A stretch of DNA of 64,000 nt from Microglena sp. YARC (lineage: Eukaryota; Chlorophyta; Chlorophyceae; Chlamydomonadales; Chlamydomonadaceae), in assembly GCA_022414725.1 (NCBI GenBank), contig CM039462.1, positions 99,532,579 to 99,596,578 of the forward strand, given 5' to 3'. The notes under the pieces are model-generated. The model ran no database searches and was not told the origin of the DNA. It saw nothing but the letters and a program-made list of their open reading frames with translations. How positions within the stretch are numbered: the first letter of the stretch is position 1; each line of letters begins with the position of its first letter. Shown here piece by piece: positions 17,601-26,029 of the stretch. The translations under genes were made by a program, and so were the position numbers.

Positions 17601-20565
17601 GGCTCCTCAGCAGCCCCAGAAGCCCACCATAATGATGATGCTCCCACTACTGCGGCAGCTACCGGCACCTCCTTATTTTGAATTTTGAATATTGAATTTT
17701 CAACGGATTGCCGGCTCCTCAGCAGCCCCAGCTGCCCACCATAATGATGATGCCCCCGCAACAGAAGCAGCTACCAACACCTTGTTTTGAATTATGAATT
17801 TTACATTTGAACTGCTTGCAGCCATGTGGCATCTCCAGCCCCTCAAGCGCGCATGGGCTTGATGGCTACTACTACAGGGACCCTTTCAGCGTGTTGCAAG
17901 GGCCCTTCACCGCCCAGCAGCTGTATATGTGGCGCTCCTCCTTGCCCATGGACCTCCCTGTGTGGTATGTGGATGAGGGGGGGATCAAGATGCTGCAAGG
18001 GGGAGGTGGTCGTCATGGCACCTTCCCTCCTGTCATTGAAGGCATGGCTGCTACAGGGGGGGAGGAACAGGAGGGCGAGGGCATGCAAGATTCTAGGGGT
18101 GGTGGTGCTGGAACAGCAGTTATGAAGTCAAATAATGCAGATGCTGCTGAAACGTGTGAAGAGGGCCCTAGCAGTCACATGCAACAAGAGGGAAGTGGTG
18201 GTCATGACACCCACCCTACTGGCATTGAAGGCATGACTGCTATAGGGGAGGTAGACGAGGAGGCAGAGGGCGCATTTGTTTCTACGCTTGGTGATGCTGG
18301 AGCAGCAACCACAATTCCAATGGAGGCAGATTCTGCAGCAATTGGTGGAGAGAGCGCTGGTATGCAGGGGGACGCAAGCAAAGTAGAGGATGAAGAGGAC
18401 AATGCCACTGCTAAGATTGGTGCTGGTGCTGCAGCAATTGGAGGAGAGAGCGCTGGTAGTCAGGGGGACGCAAGCAAAGTAGAGGATGAAGAGGACAATG
18501 CCACAGCTAAGATGGGTGCTGGTGCTGCAGCAATTGGAGGAGAGAGCGCTGGTAGTCAGGGGGACGCAAGCAAAGTAGAGGATGAAGAGGACAATGCCAC
18601 TGCTAAGATTGATGCTGGCGCTGGTACTGGGCCTGATCCTCGTAATTACAATACCAGTACCACTCCTGCTGTAGTCGCTGATGCTGGTGCTGATGCTGGT
18701 GCTGGGCCTGCTCCTCGTAGCTCCAATGCCAGTACCACTCCTGATGCTGGTGCTGGTCCTGGGTCTGCTCCTCGTAATTCCAATGCCAGTACCACTGCTG
18801 ATGCTGATGCTAATGCTGATGCTGACACCCGATTTAATCAAGCTCCTGCTGGTACTGCAGAAGCACACGCCTCCCTTGGCAATCAACTAGTCGCGCCTCA
18901 TGTACCTGCTTCTATTTCAGATGTACCTGCTGCCATTTCTGATGCACCTGCTTCTATTTCTGATGCACCTGCTTCTATTTCAGATGCACTTGCTGCTATT
19001 TCTGATGTGCCTGCTGCCGAAATAGCAGCACTAGATGGTCCGAGTGCAATTGCTTCAACAAAAGAAGCCCAACTGGTTTCAGTCCCTGCACCAGTGATTG
19101 CACCACCGCTAGCGGCTGCTACTCCTACCCTTGCCGCAGATTCTGCTGCTGCTGCAGATGCTGACGCTATTGCTGATCCTGGTGCATCAGTGGTCGCACC
19201 AGCACTAGCGGCGGCTACTCCTGCCATTGCCGCAGATCCTGCTGCTGCTGCTGCTGCAAATACTGACGCTATTGCTGATCTTGGTGCACCAGTGGTTGCA
19301 CCAGCACTAGCGGCGGGTACTCCTACCCTTGCCGCAGATCCTGCTGCTGATGCAGATGCTGTCGCTTTTGCTGATCCTGGTGCCGGTGCACTTGCAGTCG
19401 CTGCTGCACCAAGCAGTGCTGGCGCTACCCAGGATGGCGGCCCAAGCTGGACACAGCGAATAGATTCCCTGCCAGCTGTGCTGCTGGCTGGCATACTGGG
19501 AGACCAGGCCCTCTTAACAGACTGGAGGGCCCAGAGGGATGCCGGGCTATGCCCCCCTGCCCCCCATGCACCGACCGCACCCATTTGGGAACACTGGTTA
19601 CTATACGGTCCTCGCCGAACGCCAGTGGACCCCATCGTCCCTTCCACCTCCCAGCAGCCGCAGAGCGCAGCTGAACCCGGAAGCTATGCAGAAGCTGTTC
19701 TTGCTGGGCTGCCACCCACAGACGAGGCGGTGATCATGGCCCAGCTAGCGCATGCACAGGGCAAGACTCTGGAGGAGTTGGTCAGCTTCAGCTATGAGCA
19801 TGGTGGCCGTAATAGCAGAAGGCAGCACGATGCCCCTCCTGCTACGTCCACACTTGTGCGCAATCCGTACTCAGGGAGACTGTCCATGCAGGTGTGTGTG
19901 TATTTGTACTGCCCATGCAGGTTTGTTTGTATGTGTACTGCCCCTCCTGCAACGTCCACACTTGTGCGCAATCCGTACTCAGGGAGACTGTCCATGCAGG
20001 TGCGTGTGTATTTGTACTGCCCATGCAGGTGTGTGCGTATTTGTACTGCCCATGCAGGTGTGTGTGTACTCAGAAAGGCTATCCATGCAGGTTTGTGTAT
20101 GTGTACTGCCCATGAAAGTTTGTGTGTATGCGTACTGCCCATGCAGGTGTGTGTGTGTGTACTGCCCATGCAGGTTTGTGTGTATGTGTACTGCCCCACC
20201 TGCAACGCCCACGCTTGTGCGCAATCCGCACTCAGGGAGACTGTCCATGCAGGTGTGTGTCTATTTGTACTGCCCTTGCAGGATCGTGAGTATGTGAATT
20301 GCCCCACCTGCAACGTCCACGCTTGCGCCAACATTATTCACGCTTGTGCCAACATTGTCCCCTGTATTGTGACATGCAGGTGGATGAGGGCCTCTCTCAG
20401 TCAGCGACGCTTTACAAGGACTTTGGGAATTGGGTGGACCCTGACACGTTGGAGGATTCATTGCGGGAAGCTGCAAAGCGGAAGGGGCAACAGCTGCCGG
20501 CCTCTACGTGGAAGAAGTTGAAAGAGCGCAGATTGGAGGTTAAAAAGAAGATGAGAACAATGTAA
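14541..20565 (+). CDS. WW- and GYF-domain protein (5' end not found)
   Basis: Exons supported: 14541-14621 (WW), 15328-15484, 17822-19891 (GYF and long low-complexity region) and 20380-20565 (C-terminus and stop). Phases are consistent: 14621 ends in phase 2 and 15328 supplies one base, then 15484 to 17822 and 19891 to 20380 join in phase 0. WW and GYF are both proline-rich-peptide-binding folds, often found together in pre-mRNA-processing and translation-repressor adaptors; a nuclear RNA-processing adaptor is my inference. The middle ~400 residues are Ala/Asp/Glu/Ser/Pro repeats, probably disordered. The C-terminus has a conserved-looking block (GLPPTDEAVIMAQLAHAQGK) and a basic tail (STWKKLKERRLEVKKKM). 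I do not recognise a named orthologue. Upstream exon(s) including the start codon are not identified. Confidence 0.72.
14640..15035 (+). repeat. Five donor-side copies of the WW exon
   Basis: The exon's last ~50 bases with the donor (GCATCACACAATGGACGCCC, CCAGAGTAAGAGCA) recur at about 14700, 14760, 14849, 14935 and 15010, joined by TACTTCAATATTGTACTTC repeats. The last copy has CAGACTAAG, which destroys the GT donor. Confidence 0.85.
15036..15300 (+). repeat. GGTTTTGATG / GATGAT simple repeat
   Basis: Degenerate (GGT)/(GAT) triplet repeats fill the intron between the WW exon copies and the next exon. No gene is seen. Confidence 0.65.
15328..15484 (+). CDS. Second visible exon of the WW/GYF gene
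   Basis: 157 bases from acceptor GATCGCAG to donor GTAAGA encode a Gly/Ala/Gln/Ser-rich linker (AGPDVTATQAADGSHPSKAA ... SSSPSAAAAATER). No domain is seen. The support comes from phase compatibility and canonical splice sites. Confidence 0.65.
15660..15900 (+). repeat. Dispersed GCATGGCGACGCATGA repeat, copy 1
   Basis: Shares GCATGGCGACGCATGAGCCC, then CGCTCCGCCATGCGATGGC and AGTAGCCCAAGTA with 46680-46840 in the same orientation. It is non-coding and intronic. Confidence 0.65.
15943..16101. mobile_element. MITE with CCCTACGGCAGCC ends and TAC duplication
   Basis: The left arm CCCTACGGCAGCCTGCACC ... GTTAAACAGGTGTTC pairs with the right arm GAACACCTGTTTAAAACC ... GGTGCAGGCTGCCGTAGGG, about 55 bases per arm. 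TAC flanks both sides (15940-15942 and 16102-16104). A three-base target duplication fits PIF/Harbinger- or CACTA-type transposases. It has no coding capacity. Confidence 0.75.
16130..16600. repeat. 38-bp minisatellite, about 12 units
   Basis: CTGTCCATGCTGTCCACTC with AACACACAACTACTG recurs every 38 bases. CTTTCTACTCT variants alternate with CTGTCCACTCT. It is intronic. Confidence 0.88.
16601..16858. other. Intronic stretch without recognised features
   Basis: I see only a short duplicated GGTTGGGACACTGGCGCA / GGCTGGGACGGTGACGCA pair around TTTAGGG motifs. No exon is seen. Confidence 0.4.
16859..17060. mobile_element. Fold-back MITE, copy 3
   Basis: The left end is CTGCTTTTTTGTCGGC ... AGCAGCTTCTAGGCAGCTCC. 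The right end, reverse-complemented, is CACTTTCTTTTCGGCGAC ... AGCAGCTTCTAGGGAGCTCC. It has the same arms as copies at 5311, 7499 and 63085. Confidence 0.72.
17100..17290. repeat. ~75-bp tandem repeat (ATACAATCCTACATGCC)
   Basis: Two full units and one partial carry CTCACACACATACCACC and CCATGTGCTATATGTGC. Intronic. Confidence 0.75.
17290..17780 (+). repeat. Five ~100-bp units with a Pro/Gln-rich exon-like piece
   Basis: Each unit has a CAG acceptor, then GCTCCTCAGCAGCCCCAG and ATAATGATGATGCCCC (APQQPQxPTIMMMPPLQQQ), then TTTTGAATTTTGAA. The coding-like part is open, but no convincing GT donor follows, and the flanking exons join in phase without it. It may be a decayed exon or an acceptor-side duplication of a lost exon. 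Confidence 0.65.
17822..19891 (+). CDS. GYF-domain exon with long acidic/Ala repeats
   Basis: 2070 bases, exactly 690 codons. It opens with the GYF fold (GLDGYYYRDPFSVLQGPF then LYMWRSSLPMDLPVWYV), matching the W/Y-x-Y ... GPF ... W core, although the GYF tripeptide itself is replaced. Then follow a Gly/Glu-rich stretch, three copies of a 31-residue acidic repeat (GDASKVEDEEDNATAK at about 18355-18610), DAGAGP and SDAPASI repeats, Ala-rich blocks, and a conserved-looking tail (TDWRAQRDAGLCPPAPHAPT; PTDEAVIMAQLAHAQGK; VRNPYSGRLSMQ). The acceptor is TGCTTGCAG. The frame continues past the GTGTGT donor into intron repeats, so simple ORF callers overextend it. Confidence 0.75.
19925..20300 (+). 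repeat. Donor-side copies of the GYF exon
   Basis: CTGCAACGTCCACACTTGTG, then CAATCCGTACTCAGGGAGAC, TGTCCATGCAG and a GTGTG donor recur at about 19945-20010 and 20200-20260. Many shorter CTGCCCATGCAGGT pieces lie between. The units carry both CAG acceptor-like and GT donor-like steps. Confidence 0.82.
20380..20565 (+). CDS. Last exon of the WW/GYF gene
   Basis: The acceptor GACATGCAG is followed by 61 codons and TAA at 20563-20565. The product VDEGLSQSATLYKDFGNWVD ... ASTWKKLKERRLEVKKKM is a helical, basic C-terminus. It is followed by about three tandem copies of a ~34-base segment with AATGAGAACAATGTAACCAA that duplicate the stop-codon region. Confidence 0.75.
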   Translation: MDEGLSQSATLYKDFGNWVDPDTLEDSLREAAKRKGQQLPASTWKKLKERRLEVKKKMRTM

Positions 20566-20798
20566 CCAAGTCCAAATTAAAATAATGAGAACAATGTAAC
20601 CAAGTACAAATTAAAATAATGAGAACAATTTAACCAAGTACAAATTAACATAATGAGAACAACTGGCATGGCCTTGTAATTTGTAAATGATTTAGCAGGT
20701 CCCTATCTTGACCCTTATATGTTTTCTGCTATTACCGGTGCAGATCAGGGTACTTCAGGAGGACGCCCAGCTCTGCTGCGTGGGACCAGGGTTGCTCA
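20566..20798 (+). repeat. 3' end: short tandem copies of the stop region
   Basis: ATGAGAACAATGTAACCAAG is repeated about every 34 bases three times after the stop codon, probably in the 3' UTR. No polyadenylation signal can be assigned with confidence. Confidence 0.6.
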
Positions 20799-21111
20799 GG
20801 ACGCTGCGTCCTCCGTCGCAGACGTAACGTCGAAGGCTATGTTGTGTTCGAGGACGCAACGTGGGAAGGGCTTGTTGGCCAGAAGGAAGGGTCCATTGTG
20901 TCGCAGGACGCAGGCTATACAATTGGTTGCGTCCCAGGCAGCAGAGCTGGGGGTCCTCCTGAACAACTTTGCTTAAGACGCAACCAATTATATAGCCTGC
21001 GTCCTGCGACACAATGGACCCTTCCTTCTGGCCAACAAGCCCTTCCCACGTTGCGTTTTGCAACGCAACGTACCCTTCGACGTTGCGACTGCGACAGAGG
21101 ACGCAGCGTCC
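20799..21111. repeat. Near-perfect long inverted repeat (hairpin), 135-bp arms
   Basis: The arms 20799-20933 and 20977-21111 are equal in length and align without gaps with 11 mismatches. The inner ~75 bases have a single mismatch. The loop is 43 bases. The arm begins GGACGCTGCGTCCTC and ends CAATTGGTTGCGTC. Outer ends (ACCAGGG and, reverse-complemented, ACCAGCCAGGGG) suggest the element starts a few bases further out. It could be a fold-back transposon or a hairpin-RNA locus. Confidence 0.9.
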
Positions 21112-21410
21112 GGATCACCCCTGGCTGGTAGGGTATATTTTTACGAACCTACTGACTGGCCCCTCCAGCTAGTCTCTACAACTTTCAGCTACCGAGGATT
21201 GTCCTATGGTTTTCTCTCAGCTCCTGTTGACCTCGAATTCCCTCCATTTGACCTGCACAATACCCCCCAAACCACTGCACGGTGCAGCCGAACAAAAAAT
21301 GTGATCCCTCTAGACAATTCATCATTCACCTATTGTGATGTCTTTCCCGCCCTTCTCTTGGGGACGGTAGGACATGGGGGGTCCAGAAGTCCCCTAAGAC
21401 AGCCGGGATT
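21112..21410. other. No feature recognised
   Basis: Ordinary-composition sequence between the hairpin and the retrotransposon tail. The open frames show no domain. Confidence 0.4.
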
Positions 21411-21713
21411 ACATTACATTACATTACATTACATTACATTACATTACATTACATTACATGTTAAAGTCTACTTGACACCGCGAGGGTGTATGAGACTCTG
21501 TGCTTTAAACAAAAAGAAAAAGCACCCACAAAGCAAAAAACCCCATTACATCAGGGGTGTGTCGAGGACAAACAAACCAAACTCCCAACCACCGTTTTTG
21601 GTGGCGTAGGTATTAAACCCCTTAGAGCCGGACCCAGATCTCAACCACTTACAGTGGCGGAGGTAAGAAGCTAACAACTGAGAAGTCACAAGAAGAAAAA
21701 AAGGGATGATAAA

Positions 21714-23620
21714 TTACGGTGCCACTAAGCAGTCCAGGGCTTCCTGTCTTGCTCTTCTACAAGTAGAAAGATAGTCGGCTAGGTTGCTCCAAAAAGACTT
21801 AGTGCCATTTCCATTCATAAAGGTTCTGAATGTGGAATCGCAGAATTCCACATTCCATACGGTTAAGTCGGTATCCTCCTGGACATGCCTATAAATATCT
21901 GTAAACAGCTTCTGGTAGCGGAGGCGAATATCATTATAAAAAAGGGCACTCAAATATATGCATTTCATCCTCAGGTTTTTGGAACCCACACATTTGACAG
22001 TGTCTCATTGAGCGAGGGATGTGTGCTCTATCCACCACCCTCATTCTTTCTGTGTTCAGCCAATGGGAACCCATTCTAAACTGTGCTATGGAACGAATCT
22101 GATCCTGCTTATGTAAGGCGGATGTAAAGGGAATCAAGCCATTCTCATCATTGCTGTTGGCTGCGAACCATTTTTGGTATCGGAGGCGTTTAAAGCCAAC
22201 CCTTCTCTCATCAGGGATGTCTCTAACTGCATTGGTGTCACTTGGGTACTTAAACCTCCATGACTCAAAAACTTCAGACATAATACCTTCGACATCGACA
22301 GCCTCCAAAATGTTGATGTTTTTACTGGATCCTAGCTTGTGGAGAGCACAACGCAAGTCATGAACCCAGCCAGTGTTGGAGTCAAAAGATTCCTCAAGAG
22401 CCATTCTAATGAGATCCTCAGGTTCTTTATGTATGGTCTTGTTCCAGAAGCGCAAAGCTTGTTTAAGCCAAGCAAAAACACAACGGGGTTCTACCCAGCT
22501 CTTCCATGATAATATTAGATGTAGTAGATTGGCAAACACCCAACATTTGTTTAAGTATACCTCTATGCCATTTCTCACAAGCATGGTCATTTGAGATAAG
22601 CGTGTTGTTCAGAATAGAAGGAGCCCACACCTCACAGCCAAAATTCAGGATAGGTTGTACAAGAGAATCAAACAGGTGGGTGAGAATATCAATATTGTAT
22701 ATCTCCATAGTATGGCATCGCCTACGGAGCATGTGGTGTGCCTTTTGGGCCTTAGTGAGCATCCTAGAAAAAGCAGCTTTTGCACGATTGCTTGAGTCAC
22801 CATCCACAAAGAGGGATCCCAAGTAGATAAAAGATAACTTTGTAGAAAGTTGTGCTCCATCATAGACAAATTTGTAATCAGGATCCATGCGGGCCTCATC
22901 ACAGAATTGCTTGTTGAAAACGACAATCTCAGTTTTCTTTATATTCACAGCCATCTTAGTAGCCTCGCAGAAATCTCTCAGGCAGTCAAGCATCGCTTGC
23001 ATATCTGCCGGGGATTCTGCCATTATAGCTAGGTCATCAGCATAAAGTAACAGTTGCAGAATCTTTCCCCTAAGCTCAGCCCCTACATTTGGGAGCTTGG
23101 ATTGGAGGAACGATTCAATTCTATCAATGAACAGACCGAATAGGAGTGGGGATAGGGGGTCTCCTTGTTTAACTCCTACAAGGGATGGAAAGGAGGATCC
23201 AATGTCCCCATGTAGGCGAACTTGGAAAACAACATGATTATACATGGACTTCAGAATACTGAGATAGGGGTCCTTGACTCCTAGCCTTGCTAAGCAATCC
23301 CATAGCAAGTCTCTGTTGACCCAATCATAAGCCTTCTTGAAATCAACAAAAGCCACAAAGAGTGGTTTTTTCTTTTCTCTATATTTATCTACAATATGGT
23401 TAAGAATGAATGATGCATCTGCAGTACCCCTACCACTTCTAAATCCATATTGGCCAGCGGCTCTAAGGTTGAATTCTTCTGACCAATCATCTAGTCTACG
23501 TAGCATGCAAAGGGAGAAGATCTTTCCTATGGAGTTGCTCACCGCAAGACCTCGATAGTTGTCCTTGTCATACACACTGCCTCGATACACACTGCCTCGA
23601 TAGTTGTCCTTGTCATACAC
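21714..23620 (-). pseudogene. LINE reverse transcriptase ORF, frameshifted
   Basis: The RT blocks are present in order: GRGTADASFILNHIVDKY, FVDFKKAYDWVNRDLLWDCL, GVKQGDPLSPLLFGLFIDRI, the catalytic YADDLAIMAES, and the thumb/post-RT region (LGSLFVDGDSS ... LTHLFDSLVQPILNFGCEVW). The C-terminal part holds a Cys-rich motif (CQMCGFQKPEDEMHIFECP). Three frames are used: breaks are near 22500-22590 and near 21940-21990. The stop TAA is at 21714-21716. The N-terminal endonuclease is missing. Clade assignment would need a tree. Confidence 0.85.
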
Positions 23621-23780
23621 ACTGCCTTGTCCTAGTCATACACACTTGTCCTAGTCATACACACTTGTCCTAGTCATACACACTGCCTTGTCCTAGTCAT
23701 ACACACTGCCTCGATAGTTGTCCTTGTCATACACACTGCCTCGATAGTTGTCCTTGTCATACACACTGCCTGATTGTTTA
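23560..23780. repeat. ~30-bp tandem repeat at the LINE 5' break
   Basis: TTGTCCTTGTCATACACACT and TCGATAG units repeat about seven times. Part of the unit is RT coding sequence, so it arose by tandem amplification at the truncated LINE 5' end. Confidence 0.75.
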
Positions 23781-24011
23781 GTTGTTCTGATTCCATTCTG
23801 CCCATTGATTCCATTCTGTCCATTGAGTATATTCTGTCCATTCTCTAGATATCTCATATTTTGTAGTTTCGTACCACACCGTAGTCGAAAGCGACAAGTG
23901 TGTGTGTTTGTTTTTATTACATGCCAAGCACCTGTTGCCCTGGTAGTCGCACGGCCTCCTGAAGTACCCTGCTACCAGCCTCGCAATTATAGTTGTTATC
24001 GGGGACGAATA

Positions 24012-24168
24012 GCAATTCAGGGGATGAACTGGACAAACACGTTTCTGCGAGAACTCGTACTTCGTACTTCGTGACCTTGAAATCGATCATTTTTGCCTGC
24101 AAATCCGAGAATTCTCGACAATCTTCGACGAAGTACGAAACGTTTGTCCACTTCATCCCCTGAATTGC
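24012..24168. mobile_element. Tc1/mariner-type MITE, TA target
   Basis: 157 bases between TA (24010-24011) and TA (24169-24170). The left end GCAATTCAGGGGATGAACTG, GACAAACACGTTTC matches the right end reverse-complemented GCAATTCAGGGGATGAAGTG, GACAAACGTTTC, with one mismatch and a 2-base gap. The centre has GTACTTCGTACTTCG pairing. No coding capacity. Confidence 0.8.
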
Positions 24169-24174
24169 TATAAG

Positions 24175-24610
24175 CTAGAACTTGAACTTGGTTACATAGC
24201 TTCAGCCAGAAAATTGACTGCTCGCCGTCTTCGACTGAAGCTAGAAACGGTGATCACACTAGCTGCCCTTTATTTTGTTTGGTTATGTTAACGTTAACAT
24301 TTCCCTGACTACTGTGTTTACTGCCGATGATGGCGAGCAGCCAAATTGCTGGCTGAAGCTATGCAATGAAGTTCAAGTAAATGTCATACAAAGGACACGT
24401 CTTGAACTGTCTGTCCTTTGGAAGCTCGCGCAGTTGTCTCCTGACGACACGAAAAATGACAAAATAAAGTATAGTATTTAAATGTCAAAAATAAAAAACA
24501 TTGATTTGTTCACGCAGTGCTCACGTTTACATTTTCTTTCTTTTACAGCCGAAGAGGGCGAGCAGCCAAATTGCTGGCTGGAGCTATGTAACCAACATGG
24601 GTAAACGGGC
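24175..24610. repeat. GAGCAGCCAAATTGCTGGC dispersed motif, three copies
   Basis: Copies are at about 24180-24235 (minus), 24325-24380 (plus) and 24550-24600 (plus), each followed by GAAGCTATGTAACC-like sequence. The motif contains the palindrome CAGCCA-AATTGC-TGGCTG. Other copies are at 6757, 45717 and 45910. Confidence 0.65.
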
Positions 24611-24766
24611 ACCTCATCATGGGTAAAATGTATGCCCAAGTATGCTGATGCTACCCACGATGAGGTGCTATAGTGAGACTAGGCTGGACACGCTCCTACC
24701 CACTAAAGGATGCTAGCTCACTGGGTAGGACCAGCTAAACTCTCATCTAGCCTCCAGTACTTTTAA
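24611..24766. repeat. Small inverted repeats (CACCTCATC ... GATGAGGTG)
   Basis: CACCTCATCATGGGTA pairs with TACCCACGATGAGGTG, and CCTACCCACT pairs with ACTGGGTAGG. Both are short hairpins. No gene. Confidence 0.5.
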
Positions 24767-24962
24767 ATGATAACGCCTGGTGAGGCGTAGTATGAAGGGA
24801 GCCCCGTCATACGGCGGTAGATAACGGGCTGCTACTTTACTTGGACAAAGCTACCATGGCGTTTGACAGCGATCGCGAACACAAAAGCGTACACGTAGGG
24901 ATTCGAACCCCGCACCTTGTTTCAAACAGCTCTACCTTCGAGCCATTCGTCGTCGAAGAAGA
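24767..24962 (-). mobile_element. tRNA-derived SINE, copy 3 (diverged)
   Basis: On the minus strand it has TGGCTCGAAGGTAGAGC (A-box region) and a perfect B box GGTTCGAATCC. The shared body (plus strand TAACGCCTGGTGAGGCGTAG, CGGCGGTAGATAACGGGCTG) follows. The tRNA-like head has D-arm and T-arm complementarity, and the anticodon-loop position reads GAA, so a tRNA-Phe ancestor is possible but uncertain. Confidence 0.65.
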
Positions 24963-24974
24963 AAGAAGAAGATA

Positions 24975-25870
24975 AGAAAGGGCACTTATCATGACAGTGG
25001 AAACACCAGCGCCCCCGAGGGAACGGACTATGAACACCAATGTCTTCCGGCAGTGACAACCGAACTTCTCCCGTTAGACGTGAGCTTTACCTCACGGAGT
25101 CTGGACCATACCGCCCTACAGACTGGGCTAAAACACTGCCAGGATAAGTGGCCATTGTAATCTTCTTCTTCTTCTCCTGTGCTATTGCATTAAACTTTTT
25201 TCGTTAAATCGACCTCCCTTATTTCTAAGGGACCCGTGTTCGATCCTCGCAGGGGGTCGAAACGGATGAGTCGCATTCCACTAACGGGAGTTGGATCGCT
25301 TTACCTCGGAGGGCACTTAATCGCGTACGGATCTCAGAGTTGTGGACTGTGGACGCGGTGCAATAAATAATGTTAATACCCACCGTGGATGAACACACTG
25401 CTTCTCGATTCGGGTCTCTACCCGGCGATGTAAAGATCCTTCACCTTTATCCGGAACACCCTGCTTCAGCCAGTCGCTGGACCCATGGAAATACCGTTGG
25501 ACTCAGGTATCAATACGCCAACATGGGTGACTGACATTACTTTTGTGGTTGGTGGGCTTGGTGTTCTGGATTGCTTACTTTTGCATCCCTCCCCTTTCCG
25601 CTCTCCTTTACGCCTCTAGTTTGTTTCCTTTTTGGGGACTTGACCTAGTTTGTTTTCAGGTTTAGGATTTTCAGGTTTAGGTTTTCAAGTTCAGTCTGGA
25701 GGGCGGTATGGTCCAGACCCCGTGGGGTAAAGCTCACGCCAAACGGGAGAAGTTCGATCCCCACTGCCGGAAGACAGTGGTGTTCGGGGTCCGTTCCCTC
25801 GGGGGCGGTGGTGTTTCCACTGCCAGGATAAGTGGCCATTGTAATCTTCTTCCCTCTCTCCACACATGTC
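24975..25870. repeat. Inverted pair of ~150-base repeats with spacer
   Basis: 24985-25115 (AGTGGAAACACCAGCGCCCC, CGGAGTCTGGACCATACCGC) is the reverse complement, diverged, of about 25695-25825 (GGCGGTATGGTCCAGACCCC ... GGGGGCGGTGGTGTTTCCAC). CTGCCAGGATAAGTGGCCAT occurs directly after each. The spacer at 25180-25690 has a B-box-like GTTCGATCC at 25230 but no domain. It is possibly two ends of one unknown element. Confidence 0.55.
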
Positions 25871-26029
25871 AGTGGCGGATCCTCCCAATGGGCCCAGGAC
25901 CATTCCCCCGACCATTTTGCTTTCTCTCCCAGAGTTGAGCTTCTTCCCCTGATCCTCCCTGAACAGCCTGGATGACCTAGCTTGGATTTGTTCTTGTCCC
26001 TTTGTAGCAAACCGTCTTGTTTCTGGCGG

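Larger units (their letters stand above)
21411..23780 (-). mobile_element. 5'-truncated non-LTR retrotransposon (LINE), copy 1
   Basis: On the minus strand it carries a reverse transcriptase, a C-terminal Cys/His motif, a ~250-base 3' UTR and a (TGTAA)n tail (plus strand ATTAC repeats at 21411-21462). The endonuclease region is absent: the element starts within the fingers of the RT, next to a short tandem array (CTCGATAGTTGTCCTTGTC) at 23560-23780. A second copy with the same 3' end and the same pentamer tail is at 48424-49162. It is probably immobile. Confidence 0.85.

Noticed and set aside
25645..26010. 121-codon minus-strand frame (HTALQTELENLNLKILNLKT)
   Set aside because: It overlaps the inverted-repeat arm and the start of the satellite. 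Part of it repeats elsewhere, so it is transposon-derived or spurious.
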